NCBI GenBank assembly: GCA_026018925.1
Contig: JAKSZU010000025.1
Coordinates: forward strand, 27,078,696-27,142,695
Length of the DNA stretch: 64,000 bases
From: Tupaia tana
Taxonomy: Eukaryota > Chordata > Mammalia > Scandentia > Tupaiidae
Reading direction: 5' to 3'
This document shows, piece after piece, positions 11,091-21,899 of the stretch (positions within the stretch are counted from its first letter, which is position 1; every line of letters begins with the position of its first letter). A program made the translations under genes and the position numbers. Under the pieces are notes generated by a model. It saw only the letters and a list, made by a program, of their open reading frames with translations. It did not search any database and had not been told where the DNA came from.

Positions 11091-11758
11091 GCATGAGTAT
11101 GGGCACAGTGGGAGATAAATACATAATATAACTCACAATCCCTGTCATCAAGAGGCTTTAATGCCATTGAAGACAGAGGGTAATGCACACAGAGAGAAAA
11201 CCAACTTTGCAAAGCAAAAACCAGGTAATGTTCTACATCCATATTGCTAAGATGTTCAGAAAGTAAGATTTCACTAGATTTTTCTTGCATTTTTGAACTA
11301 ATACTATAAATCTTCCATTTACAAAGAAAACCAGTAACGTCAAAACCTACACACAGACATCTATAAATGATTCAGTCATCATTAGCACCTGGAATGTGTG
11401 AGGCTATGACAGGGCAGTATGGATGAATCTGATCACACCCTGTCCTTTCAGAGTTCCCTACAGGACGCCCGTAGCTCAGGAGAAGCGATCCTTTGCCCTT
11501 TAACACTCGGTAATTATTGAATCTTTCTACCTGCGAGTCAGTGAACGGGCAGTAAAGCAAGTAAGAATGAATTCCCTGATGGGATTCATAATTAACAGAG
11601 ATTCACAATGCTAGCTCTCAAATTACTTTATAGTTGATTTCTAGAAGGATTAAATACACTACGAATATATTAAACGTTGGGATATGGATTTAGGCAGAGA
11701 CAATACCCAATAAATAAATATTGAACAAACACTATCGTTACTAGTGTAAATTGCTAAC

Positions 11759-11774
11759 GGGGGGGGGGGGGGGG
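11759..11774. repeat. G16 run
   Basis: Sixteen uninterrupted G on the plus strand, so the SLIT2 pre-mRNA carries C16. It sits directly before the SINE-like element at 11775. Confidence 0.97.
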
Positions 11775-11945
11775 ACTAGCCAGGGATAACCAAATTCTCC
11801 AGCAGTGACCCTTATGGGAAGGTCACAGGTTCACACCCCGAGGCCTTTCCTACACTCTGACACATACGTGAGGGCCCATGATGTGGGCTGGCTGTGGGTC
11901 ACAGTGTCAAGACCCTGGGCAGAGTGTCTGTCTCTCATTAAAAAA
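11775..11945 (+). mobile_element. Old SINE-like element of a second type
   Basis: Starts after a G16 run; has a B-box-like ggttcacaccc, a CTCTGACACATACGTG body and the end gagtgtctgtctctcatt followed by A. The end resembles the element at 52905. Family not recognised. Confidence 0.45.
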
Positions 11946-11995
11946 ATGAACTTTCAGGAAAAAAATACAAACTGAATGTTGAGAGAGAAACTAAT

Positions 11996-12262
11996 TTTTT
12001 TTTTTTTTGAGAGAGAGATTTTTTGGTATAGGGTGCGTACATTTCTTGGAGAGACGGAGAGAAACAGAGAGATAGAAAGTGATAAATCACCCCCAGGGAG
12101 GATGGCCATGCTGCACCCCTTTTACTCCATTCCTCCCTGGGGATTTTGAGCATGCACGCACACACCCCTGGCATGAGTTTCAAGCCACTGGGTCTAGGAC
12201 TTGAACTGCCCTCCACTACGTGGGAGTCCAGCACCTTAACCACTATGCCATCTGCTGGCCTC
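11996..12262 (-). mobile_element. tRNA-derived SINE, full length
   Basis: In minus orientation: T-run, tatagggtgcgtac, GA-rich part, then the tRNA-like head ending gccatctgctggcctc. Flanks aaactaattt and aaacctaattt form an imperfect duplication. Confidence 0.9.
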
Positions 12263-12470
12263 AAACCTAATTTCCATAATTGAGTCTGTAGTTATAAAAA
12301 TAAATTAATATAGCCTCCTATATCTTCTTGTACAAAGACTTGTACCAATATGATGTGTTGTAATTAAAATGGATGCACTCATTGACATCGAAATGGCAAG
12401 ACAAAAACGTCAACGCTTTGATCCGTGCGGGACCTCCCTCGCTCCGGGGTTCTGCGGGGCACGGACTCAC

Positions 12471-12621
12471 AGCTCTGCCGTGTACTGAGGAATGTGGTCC
12501 GGGATCTTGCTGAGTTTCTGATTGGAGCAGTCCACGGTGGTGCCTTCACAGCGGCACTTCTCGGGGCAAGCCAAGTCTGCAAAGCAGTCTCCACTTAACT
12601 TTGATCGGTAATCTTCCGTAC
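12471..12621 (-). CDS. SLIT2: SLIT2 exon 16: N-terminal cap (LRRNT) of domain D3
   Basis: This 151-nt exon encodes [20 protein letters not shown], then [17 protein letters not shown], then [14 protein letters not shown]. The LRRNT signature CPxxCxCx6C is intact. The acceptor is cactag and the donor gtgagt. Entry is phase 1 and exit phase 2. Ser in QKLSK and Asp in IPDHI replace human Asn and Glu as remembered. It follows intron 15, which contains mir-218-1 about 570 nt upstream of this exon. Confidence 0.97.
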
Positions 12622-15600
12622 CTAGTGGGGGTTCAAGCCAAAAACAGGTGCTGAGCCTCAGGTGAGTACATGCTCTGCTGCAGGACGAGAACGGTAAGGT
12701 GACTATAGATTATGCAGCAGGGGACAACTTGGGGACTTTTGGTCAATGGATGCCAGAAGAAGGTAAAAAAGAGGCTTGGAATTTTCTGGAAAAAAAAGAG
12801 CGAGCAGATTCACACGACAGGAAAACATTAATAAGGTTGAGCTTTTCACAGCCATACTTTCTGCTGATCCAGTTCTGAGCCATTCTATCCTGCTTTACAG
12901 CTAGTCACGCAATGGCCATCAATTGTGAACAAGTTCATTTTTTTTTCCCTCTGAGTCAAGAATTGAAAATGTATCCAGTAATAAACATATTCCTGTATCT
13001 CATTGTAAATGAGGGCTTTCAAGGCAAATAGATGCACTCAGGATTTTAAATTTGCTGTGGACTTGCCTTATTCTCTCCCTCTCACATAATCTTCAGAAAT
13101 GCCTACGAAGCCCTCTTTTATTTTTTTTTTTATTCGATTTTATAAGAGGAGACAAGGAAGTCCCGACTGAAGCCTCAGCAGCTTGTCATGCTGTAGAAAG
13201 CTGCGTGACGTTCCATGGTGCTTGACGGAACCATGTTTTACTCATACCTCGCAACCACATGGTTAGATCAAGCACAACAGAAAATCTCGCTACATTATCA
13301 CTACACCAATCACCAGGCGAAAGGGGAGACCGAGAGGAGAGAGGAGGGAAGGAGGAGAGAAGCTACAGACGTTCTGGAAATGTCAGGCTGGCCGCGTGAC
13401 ATGCATTCTTCCTGGGGGGCTAGATCCCAGGAAGAGCGTCACGACCGAAGATTTCCTGCAAACACAAAGAGGGACTACACGAGGGGCCTCCGCTCTTCCT
13501 CGGAAGGGCAGGATGGAAGAACAGCTTTCAGGAACAGCAGCCAGGAGGAGGTGGAAGGAGAGCTACACGGACGACAGAGACACTCAAAGATCTGCAGTTC
13601 CTTCTAGGGGAGGGGCAGAAGAAAAAGGTGCAAAAGACCAAGACTAGAAGAAGTTACATCAGGATTGAAAGGGGGACCATTATGGTTCAGATCAGACACT
13701 TTTACTTACAGCCAAAATGGTGAATTCCTGCAAAAGTAAAGACCACCAAGAAGAAAAGAGAGAGGAATCCCAATTATGGTTAATGCACACAGACACAGAA
13801 ACGAGCCCTTTTCCTTCTTTGCTAGAGCAATGGGTGGGGACAGCATGTCATGGCGGGGTAGTCATGCTTGGGGAGATTTTAACATCATCATGGAAGCACG
13901 GCCGTCTTACAATGCAATAAAGAGACATAGCACAGATTCAGTTCCTGTCAGTTCCTCTGAAAGTGAGCTCTGCAGGACGGACTTCCTTCTGCGTTATCAC
14001 TATGGTATCTGGAGTGCCAATCAGAATGGTCGTAGACAAGAACCCACGTAAAACTGGATAATATCCAATACTGAAGACTCGCGAGGACTACCCTGAGTAC
14101 ATCTGGATTAAACCTTAGGCAGTGGCTGACACACTAATGACCTTTCTAACTTATAAATGCTATTTAGTGGAAGTGCAGTCAGGCTGCATAAGAAGTTTGC
14201 GTGATGAATAGAATAGTTGTGTCACCTTTCCAGTGAATGACATGGCATTTACTGAGGTCCGGTGCATGTGACTTAAACTTTAGTCCAAAGCGAAGTCAGA
14301 GTGTACTGGCAACAAAATCTAAGTGACAGGGCCCTAAACATTCTGCATTTCAAATATCTTGAAATTATTGCAACAATAATGCTTACCTTATGGTAGCTAC
14401 TTTGTTAGACTTAAAGCTAATGAAATTCTGGGAAAAAATGGAGGGGGCAGAGACTCCTTTTGAGTCCTGGCTTACACAATTAGTTTTTCAAATAATGTAA
14501 ACTGAATGATCAAAAATGGAAAAGCTATGACATGGCATCTGATATAAGATACTTTTCAAATCCTATTTTGACTGGTATCAGTAAAACAGATAAATAGTAT
14601 TGGAACTTAGGAAAACACCTGACTTTTTTCCTTGGGTGATTTGGCAATATTGATTTCTGCATTATGCATAAAATAAATGGAATAGTTTAAATACTCTGGT
14701 AACAGTTACATTTACTGTTATAATCCTGGGGTTCAAACCACATGAATGTTTTCTTGTCTACAGGTGGTTTAGTATTTAAAATATGCCTTTTTCTAGGTTA
14801 AGTAATAGCTACTAGATAAGTGGCCACTTAATAATTAGGCAAAATGATGACTATGATGCACTTTAAAGATTGCTAACGAAGGCCAATCAACTGCTCTTTC
14901 CAACACGTTACTTGTCGTACAGTATAATATGTAAAATATTGTTGATCAATCCAGCTCAACTTAAGTCATATGACCAAATCTGTAAAGTTGATGTGTTTAT
15001 TTTTTGCTCCTAGCAAACCTGGCGCTCTTCTTGAGAAATGAGTTTGGATTTGTACCCTAATGCTGTGGTGACATCTTTTTACTCATAGCTCTTAAATATC
15101 CTACCGTCTAGAATGTATCTGAGTGATGGTGAATGTGGCCCGTCAATACTTAACATGTATTTTTAAAACACACAAGTCAAGAGGCATTTTACACATTTGG
15201 CAGGCAAGGAAAAAAATAAGTAAAGAAACATTTTAAAGAGCTAGTTCTAGGACGATCAGTCTCGATAGTGCTCAGATTACGGTAGTAAGATATCACAATG
15301 ACTTCTCCTAGGCACACTTCATTCATCTGCCTGAATTATTCAAGGCATTTAGTGCCTATGGACTTCATGATGGACAGCGATATTCTTTATGTAGAGTTAT
15401 ACTGTAACTCTGGTCATGCAAGAATGCAAAGTCATACCGAAATAAGGGATAAAACTTCATAGAAAGTAAGCAGGAAACGGCTATTTTTGTAGAAAAAATA
15501 AAGTAAGCAAAGGTAAAGTATACTTTCAGGTATTTTTAGTCTAAGAAACTATAAAGAAATAAGTATCATGATTGATAATGCAATTCTGTATACTTGTAAC

Positions 15601-16016
15601 TGATTTCAGGTAGAACTAGCTCTTTGAGAACAGAAAGGTTTCTGTCTTTAAAACCAGCTCAATAAGCATATTTTAAAAACAGGTTGGAAGGTCAGATATG
15701 CAATGTAAGAAGAGAAAATGATTTCAGTAGGAAGCCAGATTCAAATATTGTAGCTACTGTGATACATTTTAGATAATGTGCCGAAGTGGAAGAAAGAGAA
15801 AAGGCCAGAATTTAATAATATATACGTTTAACATCGGAAGCTGCATGCAAAGGTCGGGTTTTCAGGAAATAGTTAGAAGTGCTCTATGCAGAAGTCAGTC
15901 TATCTATAGAGTATCCAGTGTATTTCCAAAGCATGCAGATCAAAGTTTTAGAAGCTATTTTCTACAAGGTGAGGTAAAGGTGTCTGCAGTTAGTCCTACT
16001 ACCGAGCAAAACCTAC
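12622..16016 (-). other. SLIT2: SLIT2 intron 15 (3.4 kb), host of mir-218-1
   Basis: Phase-1 intron, gtaggt to cactag. It carries mir-218-1 at 13192-13301. 13310-14060 is purine-rich and unclassified. 14060-16000 is AT-rich with no SINE, L1 or simple repeat that I can recognise, which is unusual for its length here. Confidence 0.92.
13192..13301 (-). ncRNA. MIR218-1: mir-218-1 precursor hairpin, intronic in SLIT2
   Basis: A 110-nt hairpin in intron 15, transcribed with SLIT2. The 5p arm at 13257-13277 is the mature miR-218 sequence starting TTGTGCTTGATC; the 3p arm at 13213-13234 starts ATGGTTCCGTCAAGC. The arms pair around a loop at 13235-13256. A CNNC motif (ctac) lies 17 nt after the 3p end and TGTG spans the apical end of the 5p arm; both are known aids to Drosha processing. 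The whole precursor looks identical to human hsa-mir-218-1 as remembered, and its place in SLIT2 is conserved in vertebrates. miR-218 is strongly expressed in motor neurons and targets ROBO1 among others, giving feedback from host gene to its receptor. Confidence 0.97.
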
Positions 16017-16040
16017 CTGGAATGAAATACTGTTCTTTAG
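16017..16040 (-). CDS. SLIT2: SLIT2 microexon 15 (24 nt, alternatively used in mammals)
   Basis: A 24-nt cassette exon encoding AKEQYFIP in the linker between D2 and D3. The acceptor is atttag preceded by a T/A-rich tract, and the donor is gtaggt. It is phase 1 at both ends, so inclusion or skipping keeps the frame: exon 14 ends in G, the microexon reads CT AAA GAA CAG TAT TTC ATT CCA G, and exon 16 opens GT. The same eight residues occur in one human SLIT2 isoform and are absent from others, as remembered. It is far too short for gene finders that rely on open frames and rests on exact peptide match plus perfect splice signals. Confidence 0.94.
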
Positions 16041-17008
16041 CTAAATAAAAAAAGAGAAAAAAAATAGAAGATGCACCTGAATGTCAGCAAGCAGAGATAT
16101 GAGTTATATTAGATCAAGAATGGACTGAAGTTACTACAGATCATTAAGTGAACACATGGGTAATCCCAGCAGAGGCCAAAGTATACTAACATACGGTGAG
16201 TAGTTAATGCATCTAAAATCGCCGACAATAACCAGCGTGGGTCTGAAAGCAGCATTTTAGTATGAATTAACTGCCCAGTGTGAAACACGCCTGGAGTAGA
16301 CGGGTAGCATACTTCCGGAATCGTGGAGGATGCCTTCCGTCATGAGAAACAGCAGAGCCACCAGGACAGTGCAATACGCAAGCTTTCTCCTCAACAGTAA
16401 TGCACTGCATTATATTTAGCATTTTATAAATCAATGTAATATTCCCCAAATGTTAAAAGATGACCTTTGGGGGAACAAAAAGGTATCCTCACGGTCTTCA
16501 GAATAAGATAGTGCAAAATGAGAAAGGGCGTTCAGAGAGAGGAAGAGGCAGCAGATGCCCCTCCCACATTTCTGAGCCCAAGCACATCACATAACCAAGT
16601 CTTCACTCTCGCTCGGAAGACACAGAACCGTGATGGTGACCAGATGGCAGTCCTCAGAGACTAGTACAACCAACGTGAGCCTTCACTGATCTCGAAGTCA
16701 TTCTGAGATAGCTAACAGGCCCTGGGTGAGTTTGACTCTTGGGAATACAGTGCAGAGCCCCCGGGCACCTTTGCACCCTGGCCCACAGCCTGAGTGGGTA
16801 CAGTGTTGACAGCGTTGCGTACACACGTACCACAGAAGCTGTGTCTACCATAGTCTCTTTTTTTTTTTTTTAATTTTCATAGGCAAAAGGAAAAAGAAAC
16901 TGTCTCTACAATGTTTGGCCATCACCCGAGAAAGCCAGTTGCTTTTGTTGGATCTCATGTGACCCGTATTTTTAGCCACACGGGGAAACGTCACACAGAG
17001 AGAGTTAC
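16041..17008 (-). other. SLIT2: SLIT2 intron 14 (968 bp)
   Basis: Phase-1 intron, gtaact to atttag, separating exon 14 from microexon 15. It has a T-run at 16858-16873. I see no repeat family or other feature. Confidence 0.92.
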
Positions 17009-17172
17009 CTGAACAGCGGAACTTCTTGCTTTTGATCTGTCCGATTCTTTTATTGGCCAGACGGCGGGGGCTGGTGCAGCGGGCGCCACTGGTCTCGATT
17101 GGGTTGGTGTGGAGGTAATCCGCCAGCCACTTGAGGTGACAGTCGCAAATAAAGGGGTTCTGGGCCAGGTGC
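17009..17172 (-). CDS. SLIT2: SLIT2 exon 14: C-terminal cap (LRRCT) of domain D2
   Basis: This 164-nt exon encodes [20 protein letters not shown], then [19 protein letters not shown], then [15 protein letters not shown]. The cap cysteines CDC, ARC and FRC are present. The basic stretch is a plausible heparan sulfate contact, as proposed for the D2 cap in the Slit family. The acceptor is cggaag and the donor gtaact. Entry is phase 2 and exit phase 1, matching exon 8 in length and phase. It ends with G, completed by either microexon 15 (Ala) or exon 16 (Gly). Confidence 0.97.
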
Positions 17173-17283
17173 CTTCCGGAAACACACAGAGAAGAGTCTG
17201 ATCCATGACTTGACATGGTTCTCCACTCACATTCAGAGCAAAAACAACGGCCATGCAATGAGATCCGGATCGCGTATACATAC
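17173..17283 (-). other. SLIT2: SLIT2 intron 13 (111 bp, in-frame and stopless)
   Basis: The shortest intron by far, gtatgt to cggaag, phase 2. Its length is a multiple of three and the SLIT2 frame has no stop across it. Retention would therefore insert 37 residues between the last D2 repeat and the D2 cap. Confidence 0.95.
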
Positions 17284-17427
17284 ATGGTTTGAATGGCCCG
17301 GAGAGGGGAGAAGGTCCCCTTGGCGATGGTCTGAAGCTTGTTGTCATATAAGGAGAGAAGGTTCAAGTTGTGGAGGTCCTGAAAAGCATCTACCCGAAGG
17401 CAGTTTATCTTGTTGGCATTCAATAAT
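17284..17427 (-). CDS. SLIT2: SLIT2 exon 13: two fused leucine-rich repeats of domain D2
   Basis: This 144-nt exon holds two 24-residue LRRs: [24 protein letters not shown] and [25 protein letters not shown]. It is exactly twice the single-LRR exon length, which suggests loss of an ancestral phase-2 intron between repeats. The acceptor is aaacag and the donor gtatgt. It is followed after only 111 nt by exon 14. The open frame runs unbroken through that intron. Confidence 0.97.
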
Positions 17428-17643
17428 CTGTTTGATCAAACAGTTGCAGAATTAAGGTGTAGCATGTCATCAACCCACCTGCAAGATCTTGTCCTTCCTG
17501 AGAAAACCTAACCAAGAAATACATTTCCTTTAACCTCAATGCTAACTCTTTCGCTATAATATTTCAGGAATTACACATTGTGGAGATTAGGGTTTTACCA
17601 GGTCAAGCAAGAGACATGTGGTCAAATGAAATGAAATCTAGTG

Positions 17644-17708
17644 GTACTTAGACCCGCAGGGTACTTAGACCCGCAGGGTACTTAGACCCGTAGGGTACTT
17701 AGACACGT
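17644..17708. repeat. 17-bp tandem repeat, 3.8 copies
   Basis: gtacttagacccgcagg twice, then one copy with t for c, then a partial copy with a second change. It lies about 217 nt upstream of exon 13. Confidence 0.95.
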
Positions 17709-17989
17709 GATTCATAGCAATCCTTCTCTCTTCTTGGGAAATTGCAGAGGTAAAACAGTAGACAAACGTGGGTGAGATCCATCGCTGTTATTAAGGACGC
17801 CGTAGAAATGCCATAGAACATTATTAGTCCCTCCAGCTGCTCTGTGACAAGGAGGTTCAGTCTGTTCTGAAAACAGCAGCTAAAGACCTTCCGAAGTTTG
17901 GAAGAGACAGTGTCCCTGTCTGAACACCATGTGGCAGCTGCTAAGTCTTCACTTGGAATGCACAGAGGGACTGTAGACCCCCAGCTCCC

Positions 17990-18430
17990 TAGAACCCTGC
18001 TGCCTCCCAGCTCTTCCTCCTGCATTTCAGCTCCACCTACCCTGTGTCCCTGCTCTTCAAATACACCAAACTGTCCCATCCTTTATCTGGAATGTTCTTC
18101 TCCCAGATGCCTGCCTGGGTAATCCCCTGGTTCCCTCCAGTCTGCTCAGAACTCATGTTCTCAATCCTGCCTACCTAACACTGTCTTAGTATTCACACCC
18201 AACTTTGCCTCTTCCCCAATCCCTCGTCCCCTCAATCCCCATGACGTTCACCCACTTTTGCTGTATTCTCAGGCACGTGTATTTACATATTTCTGTTACA
18301 CATACACTACTTAACCTTCCTGTTACTTCTGGCCGTTACTCGTACATACCCTGGAGACATCACACATCGTGTTCACGGTATACCCTGTCCTCAGGTGCTG
18401 TGTGCTCAATATCTGTCGTTGAATGAATAC
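17990..18430 (+). mobile_element. L2 LINE 3' end
   Basis: Order of landmarks fits L2: tttatctggaatgttcttct, ccagatgcctgcctgggtaa, and the terminal ctcaatatctgtcgttgaat followed by GAATA. Old and diverged; no open frame. Confidence 0.7.
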
Positions 18431-19268
18431 TTTACAACCCTTTTGGAGAGTGACATATCGCCATACCAAAGGCAAGTTAAACACTGTTTAACTTTATTTT
18501 TTTGAAATTTCACTGTTACTTTCTTATTTTTCTGCATTCTTCACTGTACATCTTTCCAGCCCACAAAACAGATTTTCCCAGCATGAATACACTGAATATT
18601 ACTCCAGTAAAAGATATCACCACAGACATTATCATCAGCAGCTAATCTTCCATTTTTATGCCCATTTACCTTTCTAACACTAGCTCCTTCCTCCCCGTAT
18701 ATTACATCAGTATCTGCAGAATGTGGCTGGCAGACGGTGCTGTGACTGCACGCCAGCCTTACTCGTGCACGGCTTCCCTGCGGGTACACTAGCCAGCCTT
18801 CCACCCTCCCCGACCGTGTCGGCACACGACTTCCCCCAGTGGCAGCACTCCTCCCTCCTGGCTCCTGAGGACTTCATTCAGAGCTGCGAGTCTTGGACCC
18901 ACCTGCTCACCCAAAGGCCACGTAGCTTTCTTCAAGCCAGGCCCATTTCTGACACTCGTTTTCTCTGTCGCTATTTAGCTCAGTGCTTTGATATTTTAGA
19001 GCTTCAACAAATGTTCAGTGGTCCAAGACAATCTGTGCTCTGTGGTGTGGGCATGCCTCCTTATCTAGCAGACCCCAAAATGTTTTCTATTCTGACAACA
19101 ACAACAAAAATCTCCATCTTTCGTTAACACAGGTTATTTCCACTTTGTGTGCTTGGTTTCCCTGGCCCTCCACGAACAGGCAAAGCCGTGAGCATCCTGT
19201 GGCAACCCTGCTGGCTCTCTGACCCCTGCCTGGAGGTGGCCATGTGGTCTTTTCTAGGGGATAGCTCA

Positions 19269-19494
19269 TACTTTTTTTTTTTTTAGGTGTTTGCCATAGG
19301 GTGCATATACTCACTAGAGAGAGATATAGAGAGAGGGAAAGTGAGAAATAACCCCTAGAGCGGATGGTCACCTGGGATTTGGTACATGCATGCACACACA
19401 CCTCATGTAATTTTTCAAGCCACCAGGTCTAGGACTTGACCAGTGGTCAGCCATGTGGGAATCCACCACGCCACTGTACCACTTGTTCGCCCAT
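19269..19494 (-). mobile_element. tRNA-derived SINE, moderately diverged
   Basis: Minus orientation: T-run, tgccatagggtgcatatac, GA-rich part and a decayed head ending accacttgttcgccc. The B-box is decayed (gacttgaccagtgg on plus). Confidence 0.85.
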
Positions 19495-20504
19495 TTTATA
19501 CTTAAAAAAACAAAGTTCAGAAGGGATGATGTGAGGTAGGGATCGACTAACCACACACCTCTCCACTCTGGTCCACAGCACACTCATCCTAGCCATGCAC
19601 CTTCCTTCTTAAACCACCCGAAGGAAGGGCTGAGCCAAATGTAGGGTCAGGAAATGGTGGGGAGTCTGGAGACACTGCGAGGAGAGGCTACTGTGGGTAG
19701 TTCGTACTCAGTTTATTTATTATTTATTCGTTTATTTTTGGTACCTTGCACAGTGACTAAAACTTTCTTTCTTTACATTCAATCATGGGGTATCATTACA
19801 GCATACCAAATGAATTCTCCCATCCTAAATACACTGTAAACAATGGTACTTTCTTTAAATCAGTGCAGCCCAAGGACTGAGGACATAAATATTGGACACC
19901 ACCATTTTGCTTCTTCCTTTGCCTGTGTCTTCACTCCAAATCTCATGTGTTGAAACAAAGCGAGATAGTTAACATTACCCTAGTCTCAGCATGCTGAAGA
20001 GGTACTTATGCCATTTATTTCCCCTGATGGGCTTAAAAACGGGCCTTGGGACCGGCGGCTATGGAGCGCTCACTGCGGAATTCCTGCGCAGCCCGCCACA
20101 GTCTGACAAGTTAGTCGTGGCACCTGCCTAAGCAGAGTTTCTCGGGGATACAGTCCTGGCACTCAGGCAGCTCTCATGAAAGAGTAGGTGGGAGACCACC
20201 ATGGGGGCTCAGCCCCTGCACACCGTCTTCGTATCTGGGGAAGCTACCCCAGCCCGCTCTCCCTTCAGATTTCCCAAGCAAAGGTTGATGACTGTATCGC
20301 CAGGTCTTCATTTTTCCAACTACTGATCATTTCAGAACGGAGATGGTTCACAGAACCAAGGGCTGCACAAGCTTCGAGCGGAACAGCAGCAAGAACGCGC
20401 ACATTCACGACCGCGGGAGGACTCGGGGACAGTTTCAGAAGTTGTTCTCCAAGTCAAGAACCACTATCAATGTTAGCTCTTCTAGAATTATCTTTTCATT
20501 CCTT

Positions 20505-20745
20505 AGGTTATTGCCATAGGGCATGTGCCCAAGCAGGAGAGAAACGCAGAGAGAGTCAGTGAGAACGGAAAGTGAGAAATCACCCCCAAGGGGGTGGCCA
20601 CATGGCAACCCTATCCTCCTCTTTCCTCCTTGGATTCTGGGCACACATGTACCCAGTGTGGATTTCAACTGCCACGTCTAGGACTCAAACAGTGGTCAGC
20701 CATGTGGGAGTCCAGTGCTTTAACCACCATGCCACCTGCTGGCCC
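20505..20745 (-). mobile_element. tRNA-derived SINE, 'gtggttaaggc' type head
   Basis: Minus orientation: ttgccatagggcatgtgccc, GA-rich part, then the head whose plus strand reads gtgctttaaccaccatgcca and cctgctggccc. Confidence 0.88.
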
Positions 20746-20881
20746 TTAGACTAATCCTTTCATTTTATTGAACTGTATCATTTGGAGTCTAATTTTTATG
20801 AAGCTCTGTGAAAATATGAGATGATAAGCTAACTAAAATATGATATTAGATTCAACCAATCCAAAATAAACAAGTACTTAC

Positions 20882-20953
20882 AGTAGCTGTAAGGAAAACA
20901 ATCCTTCAAACAAACTTTTTGGAAGTTCTGTGATCTTATTTCCATAGAGGACA
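20882..20953 (-). CDS. SLIT2: SLIT2 exon 12: leucine-rich repeat of domain D2
   Basis: This 72-nt exon, phase 2 at both ends, encodes [20 protein letters not shown] then LQLL. The acceptor is tttcag after a run of T and the donor gtaagt. It is too short to stand out as an open frame and was found by following SLIT2 order. The protein is the same as human as remembered. Confidence 0.97.
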
Positions 20954-21899
20954 CTGAAAAAAAAATTTTCAATGAAAATATCAGACACCAAACCAGCACA
21001 GCAAATTCATCTACTGCAAATGTATTCACGTGTAGAGGAGGGGGGAGGCGCTCAACCTATCACCAAATCACAGCTGCGTAAACAAATTTCATTTGCAAAT
21101 GTCTCTGCCTGATTACAGATTAGATATCTGTTTACTGGACAAAATTTGGTAAACAGGGAAAAACAAAGATGAACAAAAATAACATAATTCATCGTTTCAT
21201 TGCTCCTTCACATACATCGCCCCTGTTGTTCTGCTGTTCATGCTCAGCGCACACACAAGGAACACGCTCTGTAGTGAAGGGGAGCGGCGGCTGTGGAATC
21301 CTTTGCTGGGTCCAGGGTGAGCTGTCGCTGGCTGCACTGTCTACCCTGAACGAAACTTACATGAAGGGGAGGCATTCCCTGAAAACTTAATACCGTGTGC
21401 GCTTGAGAAACGGAACACCTGTGCAGACGGTGACTGTGAATATGACTTTAGGACAATCTCGAAACTTATATGAGGCAGACGGAGCTGCCATGACACCCCT
21501 CTGAACAGAGGCTCTGTGTTCCTGTCCGGGGTGGGACCCTCAGGACTCAGAGAGCAGCAGGACTGGGTGACTTCGCTGCACTTTACCTGGAACTTTGTCA
21601 GATTAGAACCTGACAGTTACCCTGAGGTCTACGTTTCCTGCCGAGTCCTCCTGTGGTCTTGGGTTTCTTCTAGCCAACCCCTCCAACAGAAATAGGAAGG
21701 AACAGAAGTGAACCCTAGGGCAGGGCTGAGCGCTGCCACCCCACACCCAGGCGAGCGCTGCCATCGTCCCTCCCTGGGTCTGAGGGCGAGTCATTCCTGC
21801 ACACCCCGGGGGTCTCTCGGCCTCTGTCACAGACACTCGGAGAGTCACACAGCGGGAGCCCTCCCCTCGGCATTAAATACGTGGGGTTTTGACTTTAAG

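Larger units (their letters stand above)
10276..12470 (-). other. SLIT2: SLIT2 intron 16 (2.2 kb)
   Basis: Phase-2 intron, gtgagt to ccctag. It contains an L1 3' fragment at 10600-11090, possible L2 remnants at 11090-11440, a G16 run at 11759-11774, a diverged SINE-like element at 11775-11945 and a SINE at 11996-12262. Confidence 0.9.
17428..20881 (-). other. SLIT2: SLIT2 intron 12 (3.5 kb)
   Basis: Phase-2 intron, gtaagt to aaacag. It contains the 17-bp tandem repeat at 17644-17708, an L2 3' end at 17990-18430, and SINEs at 19269-19494 and 20505-20745. 20040-20290 is a GC-rich patch I cannot classify. Confidence 0.9.

Noticed and set aside
16845..17423. 192-residue single open frame on the minus strand
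   Set aside because: It merges exon 13, intron 13, exon 14 and part of intron 14; consensus splice sites show two exons. Only the stopless intron is kept as a finding.
20040..20290. GC-rich patch resembling a CpG island or promoter
   Set aside because: Only about 250 bp with few CpGs and no associated exon; left as unclassified intron.
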